64,000 nucleotides of DNA from Armatimonadota bacterium. GTDB taxonomy: Bacteria > Armatimonadota > Fervidibacteria > Fervidibacterales > Thermosaccharophagaceae. Location: assembly GCA_025062195.1 (NCBI GenBank), contig JANXAS010000004.1:1-64000 (forward strand), given 5' to 3'. Below, piece by piece: positions 25,754 through 35,872 of this stretch (its first letter is position 1; every line of letters begins with the position of its first letter). The position numbers were made by a program, and so were the translations under genes. The notes under the pieces were generated by a model. It was not told the DNA's origin. It saw nothing but the letters and a program-made list of their open reading frames with translations, and searched no databases.

Positions 25754-27049
25754 ATGCCTCATACCAGAATGGTGCGCAAAGTGAGGGGAAGAATTGTTCG
25801 TGGACGAAGCAGAGCAAGACGGTGTGAGGGTAACGATGTGAAGACTCTACTATACAACGGTGTAATCCCGCGCACAAAACACCCCAAGCATCCTCACTTA
25901 GTTGTGCGCTGCAATAGGCGCACAAGGCGTCCCAAGCGTCAAAGGATGAATAGCAGTTATGTTGACTTAACTGTGGATCTGCACAGCCCTCTTTTAGACG
26001 AGCAGTTTATTGAGGGTGGATTGCACAGTTTTGAAGGGCTTGATGAGGATATTCTGGCGGTTGAGATAGCTTATGAGCGCTCAAGGGATGTAGCAGTTGA
26101 AGACCCAATGGCTGCGTGGGCAAAGGAACTGCGAAAACGCCCGCTGCTAACGAAGGAGCAAGAAGTTGAACTTGCCAAACGCATAGATAACATGAAGCAG
26201 GCGCTCACAGAGTTGAAGCAACTCAAGGGCGAGGGAAATTTGACCCCGGAGCGTGAAAACACTCTTCAGACGATTATAGAAGATGGTGAGGCAGCAAGGA
26301 AGATACTCATTGAATCAAACTTGCGTCTGGTTGTGAGCATAGCGAGGAGGTATAGAGGCTATGGCGTCCCATTGGGCGACTTGATTCAGGAGGGAAACAT
26401 CGGTTTGATACAAGCAGTTGATAAGTTTGATTGGCGTAAGGGGTGCAGGTTCAGCACATGTGCCACTCTCTGGATAAGGCAAGCTGTGATAAGAGCAATA
26501 CAAGCACAAGCGCAACCGGTTAAGTTGCCGACAAGGGTTTCAGAGCTAATACATCGCCTGAACAGGGTCAAAGAGATGCTCATTCAAGAACTCGGCAGAG
26601 AACCCACATCTGAGGAACTGGCGCGCAGGATGCGCCTGTCAAAGGAAACTGTTGAGCAACTTCTTTGCTACCCGCACCAAGTCACATCGCTTGATGAGCC
26701 ATTTGATACGGATGAGAAGGGAACGCTCGCTGACGCAATTGAGGACGAAAATGAACCAGGACCAGAAGAGGTTGCAATGAGGATGCACAACCGTGAACTA
26801 ATTGAGCAAGCTTTGGATGAGCTGCCCAAGAATCAAAGGGTTGTCATAAGGCTGCGATACGGTCTTGAGGATGGATATATGCACACATACGAAGATATAG
26901 GGAAAAGGCTGAACCTCTCACGGCAGCGAGTCAAGCAAATCGCGGACGCAGCCATTAAGCGTTTGAAAGAACATCCGTTACTGCGCGAGTTGGATATGGA
27001 GGGCTTTTTGGGAGCGGTTCCTGTGAGGACTATAGGCAGGCGACTCTAA
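25754..27049 (+). CDS. sigma-70 family RNA polymerase sigma factor (RpoD-like, divergent)
   Basis: A 431-residue sigma factor with regions 1.2, 2, 3 and 4 plus a basic, Arg-rich N-terminal arm of about 110 residues. Region 2 is clear: NLRLVVSIARRYRGYG, PLGDLIQEGNIGLIQAVDKF, then FSTCATLWIRQAVIRAI. The core-binding part is conventional. In region 2.4 the strongly conserved YATWWIRQAIT is CATLWIRQAVI, so the first melting Trp and the -10-reading Thr are replaced (Gln is kept). In region 4.2, RERIRQI is RQRVKQI, losing the Glu that contacts the -35 box. It may be an alternative or paralogous group 1/2 factor. Start: GTG 25748 or ATG 25754. Confidence 0.85.
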   Translation: MPHTRMVRKVRGRIVRGRSRARRCEGNDVKTLLYNGVIPRTKHPKHPHLVVRCNRRTRRPKRQRMNSSYVDLTVDLHSPLLDEQFIEGGLHSFEGLDEDILAVEIAYERSRDVAVEDPMAAWAKELRKRPLLTKEQEVELAKRIDNMKQALTELKQLKGEGNLTPERENTLQTIIEDGEAARKILIESNLRLVVSIARRYRGYGVPLGDLIQEGNIGLIQAVDKFDWRKGCRFSTCATLWIRQAVIRAIQAQAQPVKLPTRVSELIHRLNRVKEMLIQELGREPTSEELARRMRLSKETVEQLLCYPHQVTSLDEPFDTDEKGTLADAIEDENEPGPEEVAMRMHNRELIEQALDELPKNQRVVIRLRYGLEDGYMHTYEDIGKRLNLSRQRVKQIADAAIKRLKEHPLLRELDMEGFLGAVPVRTIGRRL

Positions 27050-27282
27050 CACAAGCTATGCAGCTTAATAAGGCGCACACGATTGATGCGCCCACAATTT
27101 TTGATTGCATTAGTTGCCCCCCTCATTAGCCCGAGATTAAAGGCGAAGACCTTCTGCACGGGCAAATTGAGTGCACTTGCACGCATAACCATTGAACACT
27201 GTGGAAAAGCGTCATACTGCCTACCGATGCAGAGTTGTTTATGCGCAGTTGCGCACCTTTGTTTGTAAAGGGGTGAGTGGTC

Positions 27283-28647
27283 ATGGGGTTTGAGGATAGG
27301 GTCATGCTTCCGCCATCTGAGATTCCAAAGCAGTGGTATAACATACAGGCAGATTTGGACGAACCAATCCCGCCGGTCATTCACCCGGCAACATTGCAAC
27401 CGATATCTCCGGACGAACTTGCCCCCATCTTCCCGATGGCATTGATTGAGCAGGAGGTGAGTAAGGAGCGGTGGATACCTATTCCGGAGGAGGTGCTCAA
27501 CATCTTCTCGCTTTGGCGTCCGACACCTTTAGTTCGAGCAAGGCGCCTTGAAAAATACCTTCAAACACCGGCGAGGATTTATTACAAGAACGAAAGCCTT
27601 AGCCCACCGGGTAGCCATAAGCCGAACACTGCTGTAGCTCAAGCATACTACAACAAGCGAGAGGGCGTTAAACGCTTGACCACCGAGACGGGTGCGGGGC
27701 AGTGGGGGAGTGCGCTTGCATTTGCGTGCAATTTATTCGGGCTGAAATGCACCGTCTACATGGTGCGAGTCAGTTACGAGCAAAAGCCATATCGTAAGGT
27801 GCTAATGAACATTTGGGGCGCTGAAGTGTTGCCGAGTCCGACAGACCGAACTAATGCTGGTAAAAGCATACTTGCACAAGACCCGAACTCCCCCGGCAGC
27901 CTCGGTATAGCCATAAGTGAGGCGGTGGAGGATGCTGTGACGCATGAGGACACAAAATATTCCCTTGGGAGTGTGCTCAACCATGTTCTGTTACATCAAA
28001 CGATAGTCGGGCTTGAGGCAAAGAGGCAGTTTGAGATGCTTGGTGAATATCCGGATGTGCTTGTTGGCTGTGTTGGCGGCGGAAGTAACTTTGCCGGGTT
28101 TGTCTTCCCGTTCATACCGGATAAGCTTGATGATAAAAGACAAACTCAGATCGTCGCTGTTGAGCCGCTTGCCTGTCCATCCCTGACACAGGGCATCTAT
28201 ACATACGACTTTGGTGATACAGCGAGGATGACGCCGTTACTAAAGATGCACACCCTTGGGCATAACTTCATCCCGCCAAGGATACACGCTGGCGGATTAC
28301 GCTATCATGGCATGGCGCCAATTGTCAGCTTTTTGTATGATAAGGGCATAATTGAGGCGGTTGCATACCCTCAAAGAGCTGTTTTTGAAGCCGCCGTGAC
28401 ATTCGCCCGTGTTGAGGGTATTGTGCCTGCGCCTGAGACAGCTCATGCTGTTAGAGCAGTAATTGATGAGGCGTTAAGGTGCAAAGAGACGGGGGAAGAA
28501 AAGGTGATCGCTTTCAACTTTAGCGGGCATGGCTACTTTGATCTCTCGGCATACGATGAGTATCTGAGCGATAGGATGGAAGATGCTGTTCTTCCTCCGG
28601 AACGATTGAAGGAGATGCTCTCTGGCTTGCCCAAATTCAGCCTGTAA
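27283..28647 (+). CDS. trpB2: tryptophan synthase beta-like (TrpB2)
   Basis: PLP-dependent enzyme joining serine and indole to form tryptophan. The subfamily is TrpB2 (454 residues with the long N-terminal extension), which usually works without TrpA. The PLP lysine lies in the conserved [15 protein letters not shown]; the phosphate loop is [33 protein letters not shown] is also typical. No trpA or other trp gene is nearby. The frame also offers a GTG at 27277, but GGGGTGA lies 6-7 bases before ATG 27283. Confidence 0.93.
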   Translation: MGFEDRVMLPPSEIPKQWYNIQADLDEPIPPVIHPATLQPISPDELAPIFPMALIEQEVSKERWIPIPEEVLNIFSLWRPTPLVRARRLEKYLQTPARIYYKNESLSPPGSHKPNTAVAQAYYNKREGVKRLTTETGAGQWGSALAFACNLFGLKCTVYMVRVSYEQKPYRKVLMNIWGAEVLPSPTDRTNAGKSILAQDPNSPGSLGIAISEAVEDAVTHEDTKYSLGSVLNHVLLHQTIVGLEAKRQFEMLGEYPDVLVGCVGGGSNFAGFVFPFIPDKLDDKRQTQIVAVEPLACPSLTQGIYTYDFGDTARMTPLLKMHTLGHNFIPPRIHAGGLRYHGMAPIVSFLYDKGIIEAVAYPQRAVFEAAVTFARVEGIVPAPETAHAVRAVIDEALRCKETGEEKVIAFNFSGHGYFDLSAYDEYLSDRMEDAVLPPERLKEMLSGLPKFSL

Positions 28648-28726
28648 TTGGTTTTGATGAACGGTGTCTGCAAGCGGGCAAGCTTTGCTTTTACGGGCTC
28701 GCTAACCTGCCAAGGGGGAAGTTGGT

Positions 28727-29824
28727 GTGTCTGGCAGGAGACAGCTTCGCAATTTTGACCTTCCGATGCTTATGCTGGTGCTGTCGTTGATAGCTCTTGG
28801 GCTGCTCACCTTAACAAGTGCTACTTATGGTGCTGGCTTAGGCTATATAAAGCGCCAGATTCTCTTCACAGTTGCCGGACTTGCAGCCATGGTCGGCATC
28901 GCCGCTATTAACTTCCAAAGGCTGGCCAAATTCAGCGGTTGGATTTATGTGCTTACCGTCTTTCTGTTGCTCATTGTGCTTATAGTCGGCAAAGAGGTAG
29001 CCGGCGCGCAGCGCTGGATAAAGCTCGGTCCGCTATCCATCCAACCGTCGGAATTTTCAAAGGTGGCGTGCATCATAACGCTTTCATCCATGCTTTCAAG
29101 TTGCAAGGAGCAAATTCTCTCATTGAAATTCATCCTGCGCACTGCTATGCATGTTTCAATTCCGATGCTGCTTGTGCTCTTGCAACCGGACCTTGGCACG
29201 GCTATCGTCATAATGGGGATATGGCTTGGTCTTTTGTGGCTTGCTGGAGCAGCAGCAAAGCACATAGCTGCGATCGTATTAGTGAGCATTACGCTGTTTG
29301 CGGTCGGATGGCAAACCGGCTTCGTTAAGGATTATCAAAAGCGTCGTCTAATAGCGTTCATCAACCCTTACGCAGATCCGTTGAAATCCGGCTACCACAT
29401 CATACAGGCTCAAACTGCGATAGGGTCTGGTGGGTTTGCTGGCAAAGGGCTTTTCAAAGGGAAGATGAGCAAGCTGAAATTTGTCCCGGCTCGGCACACC
29501 GATTTCATTTTCGTCACACTCGCTGAGGAACTGGGGTTTGTTGGGAGCATACTCGTCATTGCCTTATATATTGCCCTTCTCAACCGAATGGTGTTTTTGA
29601 TGCGCAGCACTGAGCATGAGCTTGGTGTGTTGCTTATTGGCGGTGTTTTCTTTATGCTGCTGATCCACATTGTTGTGAATATAGGCATGTGTCTTCGCCT
29701 GATGCCCATAACTGGCATACCGCTGCCACTGCTCAGCTATGGCGGCAGCCACCTCCTTTCAACGCTTATGGCAATCGGTATCTGTCAGAGCATAGCTATG
29801 CGCCGAAGCAAGCTCAATTTCTGA
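28727..29824 (+). CDS. rodA: RodA/FtsW-family (SEDS) peptidoglycan polymerase
   Basis: Membrane glycosyltransferase that polymerises lipid II for rod-shaped growth. 365 residues with about ten membrane segments. Conserved SEDS motifs: WIKLGPLSIQPSEFSKVA, LQPDLGTAIV, GYHIIQAQTAIGSGGFAGKG, KFVPARHTDFIFVTLAEELG and GIPLPLLSYGGSHLL. These fit RodA over FtsW (short termini). GTG 28727 is the start, after AAGGGGGAAG. It is downstream of trpB2 by 79 bp; no mre genes are in the window. Confidence 0.92.
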   Translation: MSGRRQLRNFDLPMLMLVLSLIALGLLTLTSATYGAGLGYIKRQILFTVAGLAAMVGIAAINFQRLAKFSGWIYVLTVFLLLIVLIVGKEVAGAQRWIKLGPLSIQPSEFSKVACIITLSSMLSSCKEQILSLKFILRTAMHVSIPMLLVLLQPDLGTAIVIMGIWLGLLWLAGAAAKHIAAIVLVSITLFAVGWQTGFVKDYQKRRLIAFINPYADPLKSGYHIIQAQTAIGSGGFAGKGLFKGKMSKLKFVPARHTDFIFVTLAEELGFVGSILVIALYIALLNRMVFLMRSTEHELGVLLIGGVFFMLLIHIVVNIGMCLRLMPITGIPLPLLSYGGSHLLSTLMAIGICQSIAMRRSKLNF

Positions 29825-29851
29825 GCCGAAGTTGGCGAGGGGCGTAGTGAC

Positions 29852-30796
29852 ATGCCATTTGCGCAGAGCGAACGGAAGCGTATCGCATGGCAGGACATAA
29901 GCTTGTTTGTCCCAAGTGAATGGCATATAGTTAAGCTGCAAGTGGCGCGGAGTGAGGGATACATAAGGTTGGACGATGATGACATGATGCGCTTTGAACT
30001 GAAGTGGGCTGCCACACCACCTGGGCAGGTGCTCAACCTGAAAGAGCATGCTCAGGCTTTCCTATCGCGAATGGCTAAGGAGTTTAAGAAGGGGGGCAAA
30101 GAATTCACCCACAGCATTGACACGAAGCTCGTTGGCAGACATCAAGTTAGCGGCAGGGATGTTCTCACATTCAGTTGGGTGAGCGAATGCATTGGTGAGG
30201 GCATGCTATGGTGGTGCGGCAGGTGTGGCAAGCTGGTAATAGCGCAAGTTATCGGCTCAAAGGGTGAGCCTATAAAGGAGCTTGCAAAGAGAGTGTTTGT
30301 GAGCATCTCGGATCACAGCAAAGATGATTGGCATGAGTGGGAGCTATTCGGGCTTAACTTTAAAACACCCGCTTCAATGATATTGCGTGAGCAGAGGGTT
30401 GAGTCTGGTTTTGTCAGATTCCGATTCAAGCGCGGTGATGAGGAAACACTTGAAGTTGCTCGTTGGAGTGCAGCCAACCTCATACTTAAGGGAACAACGC
30501 TTGAAGGGTGGGCTGCGCAGGTGCTCAAGGAACATCTGCGCAAGTTTGACATCACATACAGGCGTGGGAAATTCAACGGGCATGATTGCATAGAACTTGG
30601 CGGGAAAGCCAAATCACCTTTAAAAACATTGCAACTCCTTATCCGACAAATCACGAAGCGCAGCCCGATGCCAAAGCTTAACGGTTTGATGTGGGAGTGC
30701 GATAAAACAAACCGCCTCATCATGATGCTCGCTATAGCGCCACCTCAAGCGATGGAGGAACTTTCTGCCTCAGTCGTCTCTTTCAGGTGTCATTGA
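29852..30796 (+). CDS. unknown protein of two homologous halves (PsbP/DUF1795-like repeats)
   Basis: A 314-residue protein that I do not recognise as a named family. The two halves look alike: each has a beta-hairpin start (ISLFVPSEWHIVKL; FGLNFKTPASMIL), an xFxL strand (DDMMRFELKWA; FVRFRFKRGDEE), a helix (LKEHAQAFLSRMAKEF; LEGWAAQVLKEHLRKF), and a tail with an invariant HxxxGxD... segment (GRHQVSGRDVLTF; GKFNGHDCIELGG). This resembles tandem PsbP/DUF1795-like folds, an inference. There is no signal peptide, and two Cys pairs (CxxxxC) lie mid-protein. It ends where the next gene begins (TGATG overlap), so the two products are co-translated. Confidence 0.65.
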   Translation: MPFAQSERKRIAWQDISLFVPSEWHIVKLQVARSEGYIRLDDDDMMRFELKWAATPPGQVLNLKEHAQAFLSRMAKEFKKGGKEFTHSIDTKLVGRHQVSGRDVLTFSWVSECIGEGMLWWCGRCGKLVIAQVIGSKGEPIKELAKRVFVSISDHSKDDWHEWELFGLNFKTPASMILREQRVESGFVRFRFKRGDEETLEVARWSAANLILKGTTLEGWAAQVLKEHLRKFDITYRRGKFNGHDCIELGGKAKSPLKTLQLLIRQITKRSPMPKLNGLMWECDKTNRLIMMLAIAPPQAMEELSASVVSFRCH

Positions 30797-32418
30797 TGGT
30801 GATGCCAATGTGGTGTAACAACGCACATGGCTTAGCAGGCGGCATGTTGCGCCATACGCGTGCGGTCATCTTTTTGGCTGTTATATGCGTTTGCTTTCGC
30901 TTGCTCTCAAGCTCTGCTTTGGCTGCCGTTAGTGATGTGGAGGCGCTCTTGCGGAACGCAATTTACGCCATGACTGTTAAGGGCGATTTCCAAAGCGGTG
31001 TTGAATACGCAAGGCAAGCTGTCGTCGCCTACCCAAATGAGGCTCATCCGCGAGAATGGCTTGCGTATGGCTTAGCCGGGTTGGACAGGCTCAGTGAGGC
31101 AGTTGAACACTACCGGGTGGCTGCTAAACTCCGTGGCGGCTTGGCGAGGTTCAGCGCTGCATGGCTGCCTTTAAATATAAACTCGGAAATTTTGGAGCTT
31201 CTGGGAGCACACCCAATTGAGGTTTCAGCGAGGGTTGACGATAAACGCTGCACTGCCATGTTCATCCCGAGACCATGTTTCACACCGCTATTGGATTGGC
31301 GCGCTCCAAAGTTCCTTGAGCGCTACAACCAGATGTTAGCGGTGTATAGGCGCATCAACAACGGACATTGGCGCGCCGCCTTTAAAATCTATTTCAAGAC
31401 GCCAGCCTTAAGTCGGGACAGGGTTGATTGGAAAAGCGACGCGCTCTCGCTGGCGCTCTCGCTCTCTTTGGCGATGTGCATAAGCTGCACTCGTATCGGC
31501 ATGCTTCCGATTGAAACTCAGCCATTAAGTGTGTGGCTAAGTGATGTTGGCGAGCCGATCATAATCAGCGAGCTTGGACACATATTCTGGCGCGGTGTCA
31601 AGCCGGGAAGGGAGCTTGCACAATGGTTCATTGAAGCAGCGCATGAGTATGGGCACCATGCATTCCCAGCATTTGGTCCGTTTGATGGCGGACACGAAAA
31701 GTATGCTGGCGGAATGATGAGCGAACGCTTGAATGCAATTTGGCTCCTTGAGATGCTCACTGACGGTTCTCTAAGTTTGCCAAATGATATCAGTATTGAT
31801 GGGCTGCAAGCACAGTTGAAGGCATATGTTGTGAAGCACTTCTCCGAAGACATGCTCAGCTGGTTTGATTGGCTGCACTCAGCGGAGCTGCAAAAGCCGT
31901 CAAAGATGAGCATGCGGTCTTTTCTCGGCATGATTGAATTCATTGAGCGGTGCTATTCAATATGGTTGCTTGAAGCCGCAATGAGGCGAAGCGATGGCGA
32001 GGACTTTAAATCGCTGCTCAAAGCCTTTGATGCTCAGGTGAAAAAGGCGCTCGATTATGGGATGAACATACAGCTTCGTTCCGCATTCATCTTGTCGCCA
32101 GATAGCGATTTGCCATCAGTGTTGATTGCGCCAATACAGCGGGAGGTTAATTTTGCCCCGCCAAAGCGCATCGTCATCCCAATATGGCTTCCCGAGGGCT
32201 CTTTTGAATGCGAGTTGCTTGTTGAGGGCGCCGATGTCAAGGCAGCTATCTTTGTCGGAGATATCCCCGCCTCTGTGGCGGTGCGACCTTGCGAGAAGGG
32301 GTTTAACCTGCGCTTCCGCGCAGTTGCTGAACGGGCTTGGTGGTGTATGCTATCAATTGAGCTTCTCGGCGGCAGCCCCGTGCGCTTGAAGAGCTTGTCA
32401 ATCAGGGCATCAAGGTGA
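30796..32418 (+). CDS. secreted TPR protein with HEXXH (zincin-like) motif
   Basis: A protein of about 540 residues of unknown family. The N-terminus has a hydrophobic signal (RAVIFLAVICVCFRLLSSSALA), then a TPR-like repeat (about 60-115: AIYAMTVKGDFQSGVEYARQ, AYGLAGLDRLSEAVEHYRVA). Around residue 283 is AAHEYGHHAFP, a HEYGH zinc motif, followed about 25 residues later by a Glu in MSERLNAIWLLE that could be the third ligand. A beta-rich end follows. This suggests a secreted metallopeptidase, but the motif alone is weak evidence. ATG 30796 overlaps the preceding stop (TGATG); a Met at 30844 would begin a cleaner signal peptide. Confidence 0.6.
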   Translation: MVMPMWCNNAHGLAGGMLRHTRAVIFLAVICVCFRLLSSSALAAVSDVEALLRNAIYAMTVKGDFQSGVEYARQAVVAYPNEAHPREWLAYGLAGLDRLSEAVEHYRVAAKLRGGLARFSAAWLPLNINSEILELLGAHPIEVSARVDDKRCTAMFIPRPCFTPLLDWRAPKFLERYNQMLAVYRRINNGHWRAAFKIYFKTPALSRDRVDWKSDALSLALSLSLAMCISCTRIGMLPIETQPLSVWLSDVGEPIIISELGHIFWRGVKPGRELAQWFIEAAHEYGHHAFPAFGPFDGGHEKYAGGMMSERLNAIWLLEMLTDGSLSLPNDISIDGLQAQLKAYVVKHFSEDMLSWFDWLHSAELQKPSKMSMRSFLGMIEFIERCYSIWLLEAAMRRSDGEDFKSLLKAFDAQVKKALDYGMNIQLRSAFILSPDSDLPSVLIAPIQREVNFAPPKRIVIPIWLPEGSFECELLVEGADVKAAIFVGDIPASVAVRPCEKGFNLRFRAVAERAWWCMLSIELLGGSPVRLKSLSIRASR

Positions 32419-32428
32419 GGTGGCTTTG

Positions 32429-34177
32429 ATGGCATATGCTGCATTTGGTGGTATGGCTATGAGAGCTCGTTGGGAATTGAAAACGGTCGACGAAAGAAGC
32501 GTTGAGTGTTTATCAAACAAGCTCAGCTTGCCGAGGCTATTGGCACGCATACTCTGCTCACGCGGCTTTTCAGAACCATCATCGGCAATGGATTTCATAA
32601 AGCCGAGCATTGGTAAACTCTATGACCCATTCCTGATGGCTGACATGAGCAAGGCTGCAAAGCGTGTATTTGAAGCCATACGAAATCGTGAGGGCATCCT
32701 CGTGCACGGCGATTATGATGCCGATGGAATATGCGCTGCTGCCATGCTCTCAAGGAAGCTGAGCCAGTGGGGCGCTAAAGTCTACTGGTTCATCCCAGAC
32801 AGGTTTATAGACGGTTATGGAGTGAGCATGCGAGCTATCAGAATGGCTCGCAGCATCAATGTGACTCTGATGCTCACTTGCGATTGTGGCACGGCGGCGC
32901 ACGAGAAAGTTGAGCTGGCAAGAAGATACGGCATAGATACGATTATTGTTGATCACCATGAGCCAAAAGGGAGCTTGCCAACAGCTTATGCGGTGCTTAA
33001 TCCCAAGAGGGCTGATTGCGAATATCCATTCAGAGAACTCTCAGCTACTGGTGTGGCATTTAAGCTCCTTTGCGCCATTGCTGATTTCAGCGGCTTTGAA
33101 AGCCCAATTGAAGACGAGCTGTGCCTTGACTTAGTTGGGATTGCAACTGTTGCTGATGTTGTCCCGCTAATTGATGAGAACAGGGTTCTTGGGTGGCATG
33201 GTCTAAGTGCGCTCTCAAAGCGGAGCAGGGTCGGCTTGCGCAAGCTTATGGAGTGTGCCAGCCTTCGTTCAAGCCGCGTGACTGGCGCACATGTATCGTT
33301 CATTATTGCGCCAAGGCTTAATGCCGCCGGAAGACTCGCCAACGCAAGGGATGCTGTAAAGCTATTGCTTACCGAGGATGAAGCTGAGGCTGGTGCATTT
33401 GCAGACAGGCTTGAAGCGCTCAACAGGGAGAGACAGGAAGAGGAGGAGCGCACGCTTGAGGAGGCGATTGAGCTTATTGAATCTGATGTTGATGTATCTT
33501 CCGAGAGGGTGATAGTGCTTGCAAAAAGGGGATGGCATCAGGGTGTGATTGGAATTGTTGCAAGCAAGATAGTTGAGCTGTATCACCGCCCAGCAATTCT
33601 CATTGCAATTGAGGGTGACTTTGGGAAGGGTTCGGCAAGGAGCATTCACGGGTTCAATATCACGGAAGCGCTTGGTGCGTGCCGTCATCTGCTTACAGCA
33701 TATGGTGGGCATTCAATGGCTGCCGGCTTTACAGTGCGCGCATCTGAGGTAAGCCGATTGCGCCGTTCCCTGAACGAGATCGCTTCACAACGCCTTACGG
33801 ATGAAGAACTGACGCCAAAATTGCGCATTGATGCGCAAGCTCATCCAAAGGAGCTGTCTCAAGAAGTGGCTCATGGCATGCTGTTATTTGAGCCATGTGG
33901 ATGCGGCAATCCGAAGCCGTTGCTTGCGCTGCTCGGTGCGCAAGTGATTGATAGCAGTTTCGTTGGTGGCTCAAGAGGACACCTTAAGCTCCTCGTGCAA
34001 AAGCATGGTGAGGAACTTGAGCTTTTCGGTTTCCGCATGAGGCATGTAAGGGACATGTTCCACCAAGGACAATCAATTGACCTTTGCTTCACTATTGATG
34101 CGCCAGTTGGCGGTTCGGCTAAGCCATCGCTTCGCATAAAGTCGTTGCGTGAATCAACTTGTGAAGGCACTTTGTAA
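32429..34177 (+). CDS. recJ: single-stranded-DNA-specific exonuclease RecJ
   Basis: 5'-3' ssDNA exonuclease in mismatch, base-excision and recombinational repair. 582 residues. DHH-family motifs: ILVHGDYDADGICAAAMLSR, CDCGTAAHEKV, TIIVDHHEP, DLVGIATVADVVPL, GLGxR-type PRLNAAGRLANA, and the DHHA1 motif GKGSARSIHGFNI with AYGGHSMAAGFTV. ATG 32429 follows GGTGAGGTGGC; GTG 32420 is less likely. It is in a co-directional run recJ-recO-trmD. Confidence 0.95.
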   Translation: MAYAAFGGMAMRARWELKTVDERSVECLSNKLSLPRLLARILCSRGFSEPSSAMDFIKPSIGKLYDPFLMADMSKAAKRVFEAIRNREGILVHGDYDADGICAAAMLSRKLSQWGAKVYWFIPDRFIDGYGVSMRAIRMARSINVTLMLTCDCGTAAHEKVELARRYGIDTIIVDHHEPKGSLPTAYAVLNPKRADCEYPFRELSATGVAFKLLCAIADFSGFESPIEDELCLDLVGIATVADVVPLIDENRVLGWHGLSALSKRSRVGLRKLMECASLRSSRVTGAHVSFIIAPRLNAAGRLANARDAVKLLLTEDEAEAGAFADRLEALNRERQEEEERTLEEAIELIESDVDVSSERVIVLAKRGWHQGVIGIVASKIVELYHRPAILIAIEGDFGKGSARSIHGFNITEALGACRHLLTAYGGHSMAAGFTVRASEVSRLRRSLNEIASQRLTDEELTPKLRIDAQAHPKELSQEVAHGMLLFEPCGCGNPKPLLALLGAQVIDSSFVGGSRGHLKLLVQKHGEELELFGFRMRHVRDMFHQGQSIDLCFTIDAPVGGSAKPSLRIKSLRESTCEGTL

Positions 34178-34206
34178 TTTCCCGTGTTGGAGGGACGCTA
34201 AGAGAA

Positions 34207-35037
34207 GTGAGCCGATTGTCGTCATATTTGGATTCAGGCACAGCGCATTATCGCTCTCCGGCACCAAGGACATATTGGGTTGAGGCAATAGTCCTGCGAG
34301 TCATCCCATACGGTGAGAAGGACAGAATACTGGCAATATACACACGCCAAAAGGGCAAGCTGAATGCTATCGCTAAAGGCTCAAGGAACCCGTTGACGAG
34401 ACTCGCATCCGCAACACAGCTTTTCACTCATGCTCGTTACTTCCTTGCACAGGGCAGGAATTTTGAAGTGGTGACACAAGCGCGCATCATTGAATCTTTT
34501 GAGCGGCTGCGCAGAGATGTAAACCTGATGGTGACATGCGCACAGTGCTGTGAAATGCTCATGAAGAGCGTCCCTGATGGCGAGCCGGATGAGTGGCTGT
34601 TTGATGATTTGCTCTCGGCATTGAGGATTGCAAATAGCGGTGTAAGCTGCGAGGCTTTATTGGCAGCTTTTACTGCGAGGCTGTTGATGCATCTTGGCTA
34701 CATGCCGCAGTTTGAATGTTGCGTGCGCTGCGGGAAAGCTGTCGGTGGCACTTCGCATTTTTCAACGGAGCACGGTGGCACGCTGTGCCGCGCTTGCGCT
34801 GATGTGTTTGGCTATGATGCAATTTTAAGCAACGATGCTATTAAGCTGATGTTGAGGGCGATCCGCTACGGGCTATATGAGGCAGCTCACTCTGGTGCGC
34901 TTGAGAAAGTGTCTTTAGAGGTAAGCTCGCTTCTAACCCGTTTTTGGCAGCATCATTTTCAAGCGCAATTGCAATCTTTGCGTGTGCGTGAACAACTTTG
35001 CACACATGGGGGGGAAATAAAAGTGATATGCCGATGA
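34207..35037 (+). CDS. recO: DNA repair protein RecO
   Basis: Loads RecA on SSB-coated DNA with RecR in the RecFOR pathway. 276 residues with an N-terminal OB fold ([33 protein letters not shown]), a helical domain, and a zinc finger CVRCGK...[10 protein letters not shown]. The start is GTG 34207 after AGAGAAGTGAG-type sequence. It overlaps trmD by about 10 bp. RecR is not in the window. Confidence 0.93.
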   Translation: MSRLSSYLDSGTAHYRSPAPRTYWVEAIVLRVIPYGEKDRILAIYTRQKGKLNAIAKGSRNPLTRLASATQLFTHARYFLAQGRNFEVVTQARIIESFERLRRDVNLMVTCAQCCEMLMKSVPDGEPDEWLFDDLLSALRIANSGVSCEALLAAFTARLLMHLGYMPQFECCVRCGKAVGGTSHFSTEHGGTLCRACADVFGYDAILSNDAIKLMLRAIRYGLYEAAHSGALEKVSLEVSSLLTRFWQHHFQAQLQSLRVREQLCTHGGEIKVICR

Positions 35038-35783
35038 GGTTTGATGTGTTCACCATTTTCCCCGAGTGGTTTGAGACCCCGCTCAAATGCTCGCTTCTTG
35101 GGAAGGCAATTGAGAGGGGCATCATTGAGGTGTATTGTCACAACATAAGGGACTACGCTGAGGAAAAACATAAGGTCGTTGATGATTATCCTTATGGTGG
35201 CGGTGCTGGAATGGTTATGAAGCCCGAGCCGATATTCAGTGCGGTTGAGCATGTTTTGGCTGAGCTATCTCCCGAATATGGCAAGCCGCCAATTATACTC
35301 TTATCGCCGCAGGGCAGAGTGTTCAATCACGAGGTTGCCGCTGAACTCTCCCAACATCGTTGCATCTTTTTGATATGTGGTCACTATGAAGGCGTTGACG
35401 AACGCGTCAGGGAGCATTTAGCCACTGACGAAATCTCGGTTGGTGACTATGTCCTATCCGGCGGTGAGCCAGCTGCAATGGTAGTCATAGACGCTGTGAG
35501 CAGGTTTGTTCCGGGTGTGCTCGGCAACCGTGAATCGCTGCTTAGCGAATCGTTTGCTAATGGCTTGCTTGAGCACCCGCAATACACTCGTCCGAGGGTG
35601 TTTAGAGGCTGGGAAGTGCCGTCGGTTTTGCTCTCCGGGAATCACAAAGCCATTTGGAGGTGGCGCAGGAAGGAGGCTTTAAGAAGGACTATGATTCGCC
35701 GTCCGGATCTGATTGAAAAGGCAAAGCTCAGTGACGAGGACTTGAAATTGCTTGAAGAGGTAAAAGCCGAACTTGGACGGTGA
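35028..35783 (+). CDS. trmD: tRNA (guanine-37-N1)-methyltransferase
   Basis: SAM-dependent knot-fold enzyme that methylates G37 next to anticodons, preventing frameshifts. 252 residues. Motifs: [32 protein letters not shown], the knot [12 protein letters not shown], and [26 protein letters not shown]. The open frame extends upstream to 34998, but homologues start near MPMRFDVFT, so ATG 35028 is chosen; no strong SD is placed well. Overlap with recO suggests coupling. Confidence 0.95.
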   Translation: MPMRFDVFTIFPEWFETPLKCSLLGKAIERGIIEVYCHNIRDYAEEKHKVVDDYPYGGGAGMVMKPEPIFSAVEHVLAELSPEYGKPPIILLSPQGRVFNHEVAAELSQHRCIFLICGHYEGVDERVREHLATDEISVGDYVLSGGEPAAMVVIDAVSRFVPGVLGNRESLLSESFANGLLEHPQYTRPRVFRGWEVPSVLLSGNHKAIWRWRRKEALRRTMIRRPDLIEKAKLSDEDLKLLEEVKAELGR

Positions 35784-35872
35784 GAAACAGCCGTTCTAAC
35801 GCAGGTTAAATGCGCAATGTTGTTGAGCGCAAGGCGGTGCTGCAATGGTGAATAATCATCCTGAGGGGGTGT

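Noticed and set aside
25636..25827. 63-codon frame overlapping the sigma factor start
   Set aside because: No good SD and an overlap with a clear gene; content not recognised.
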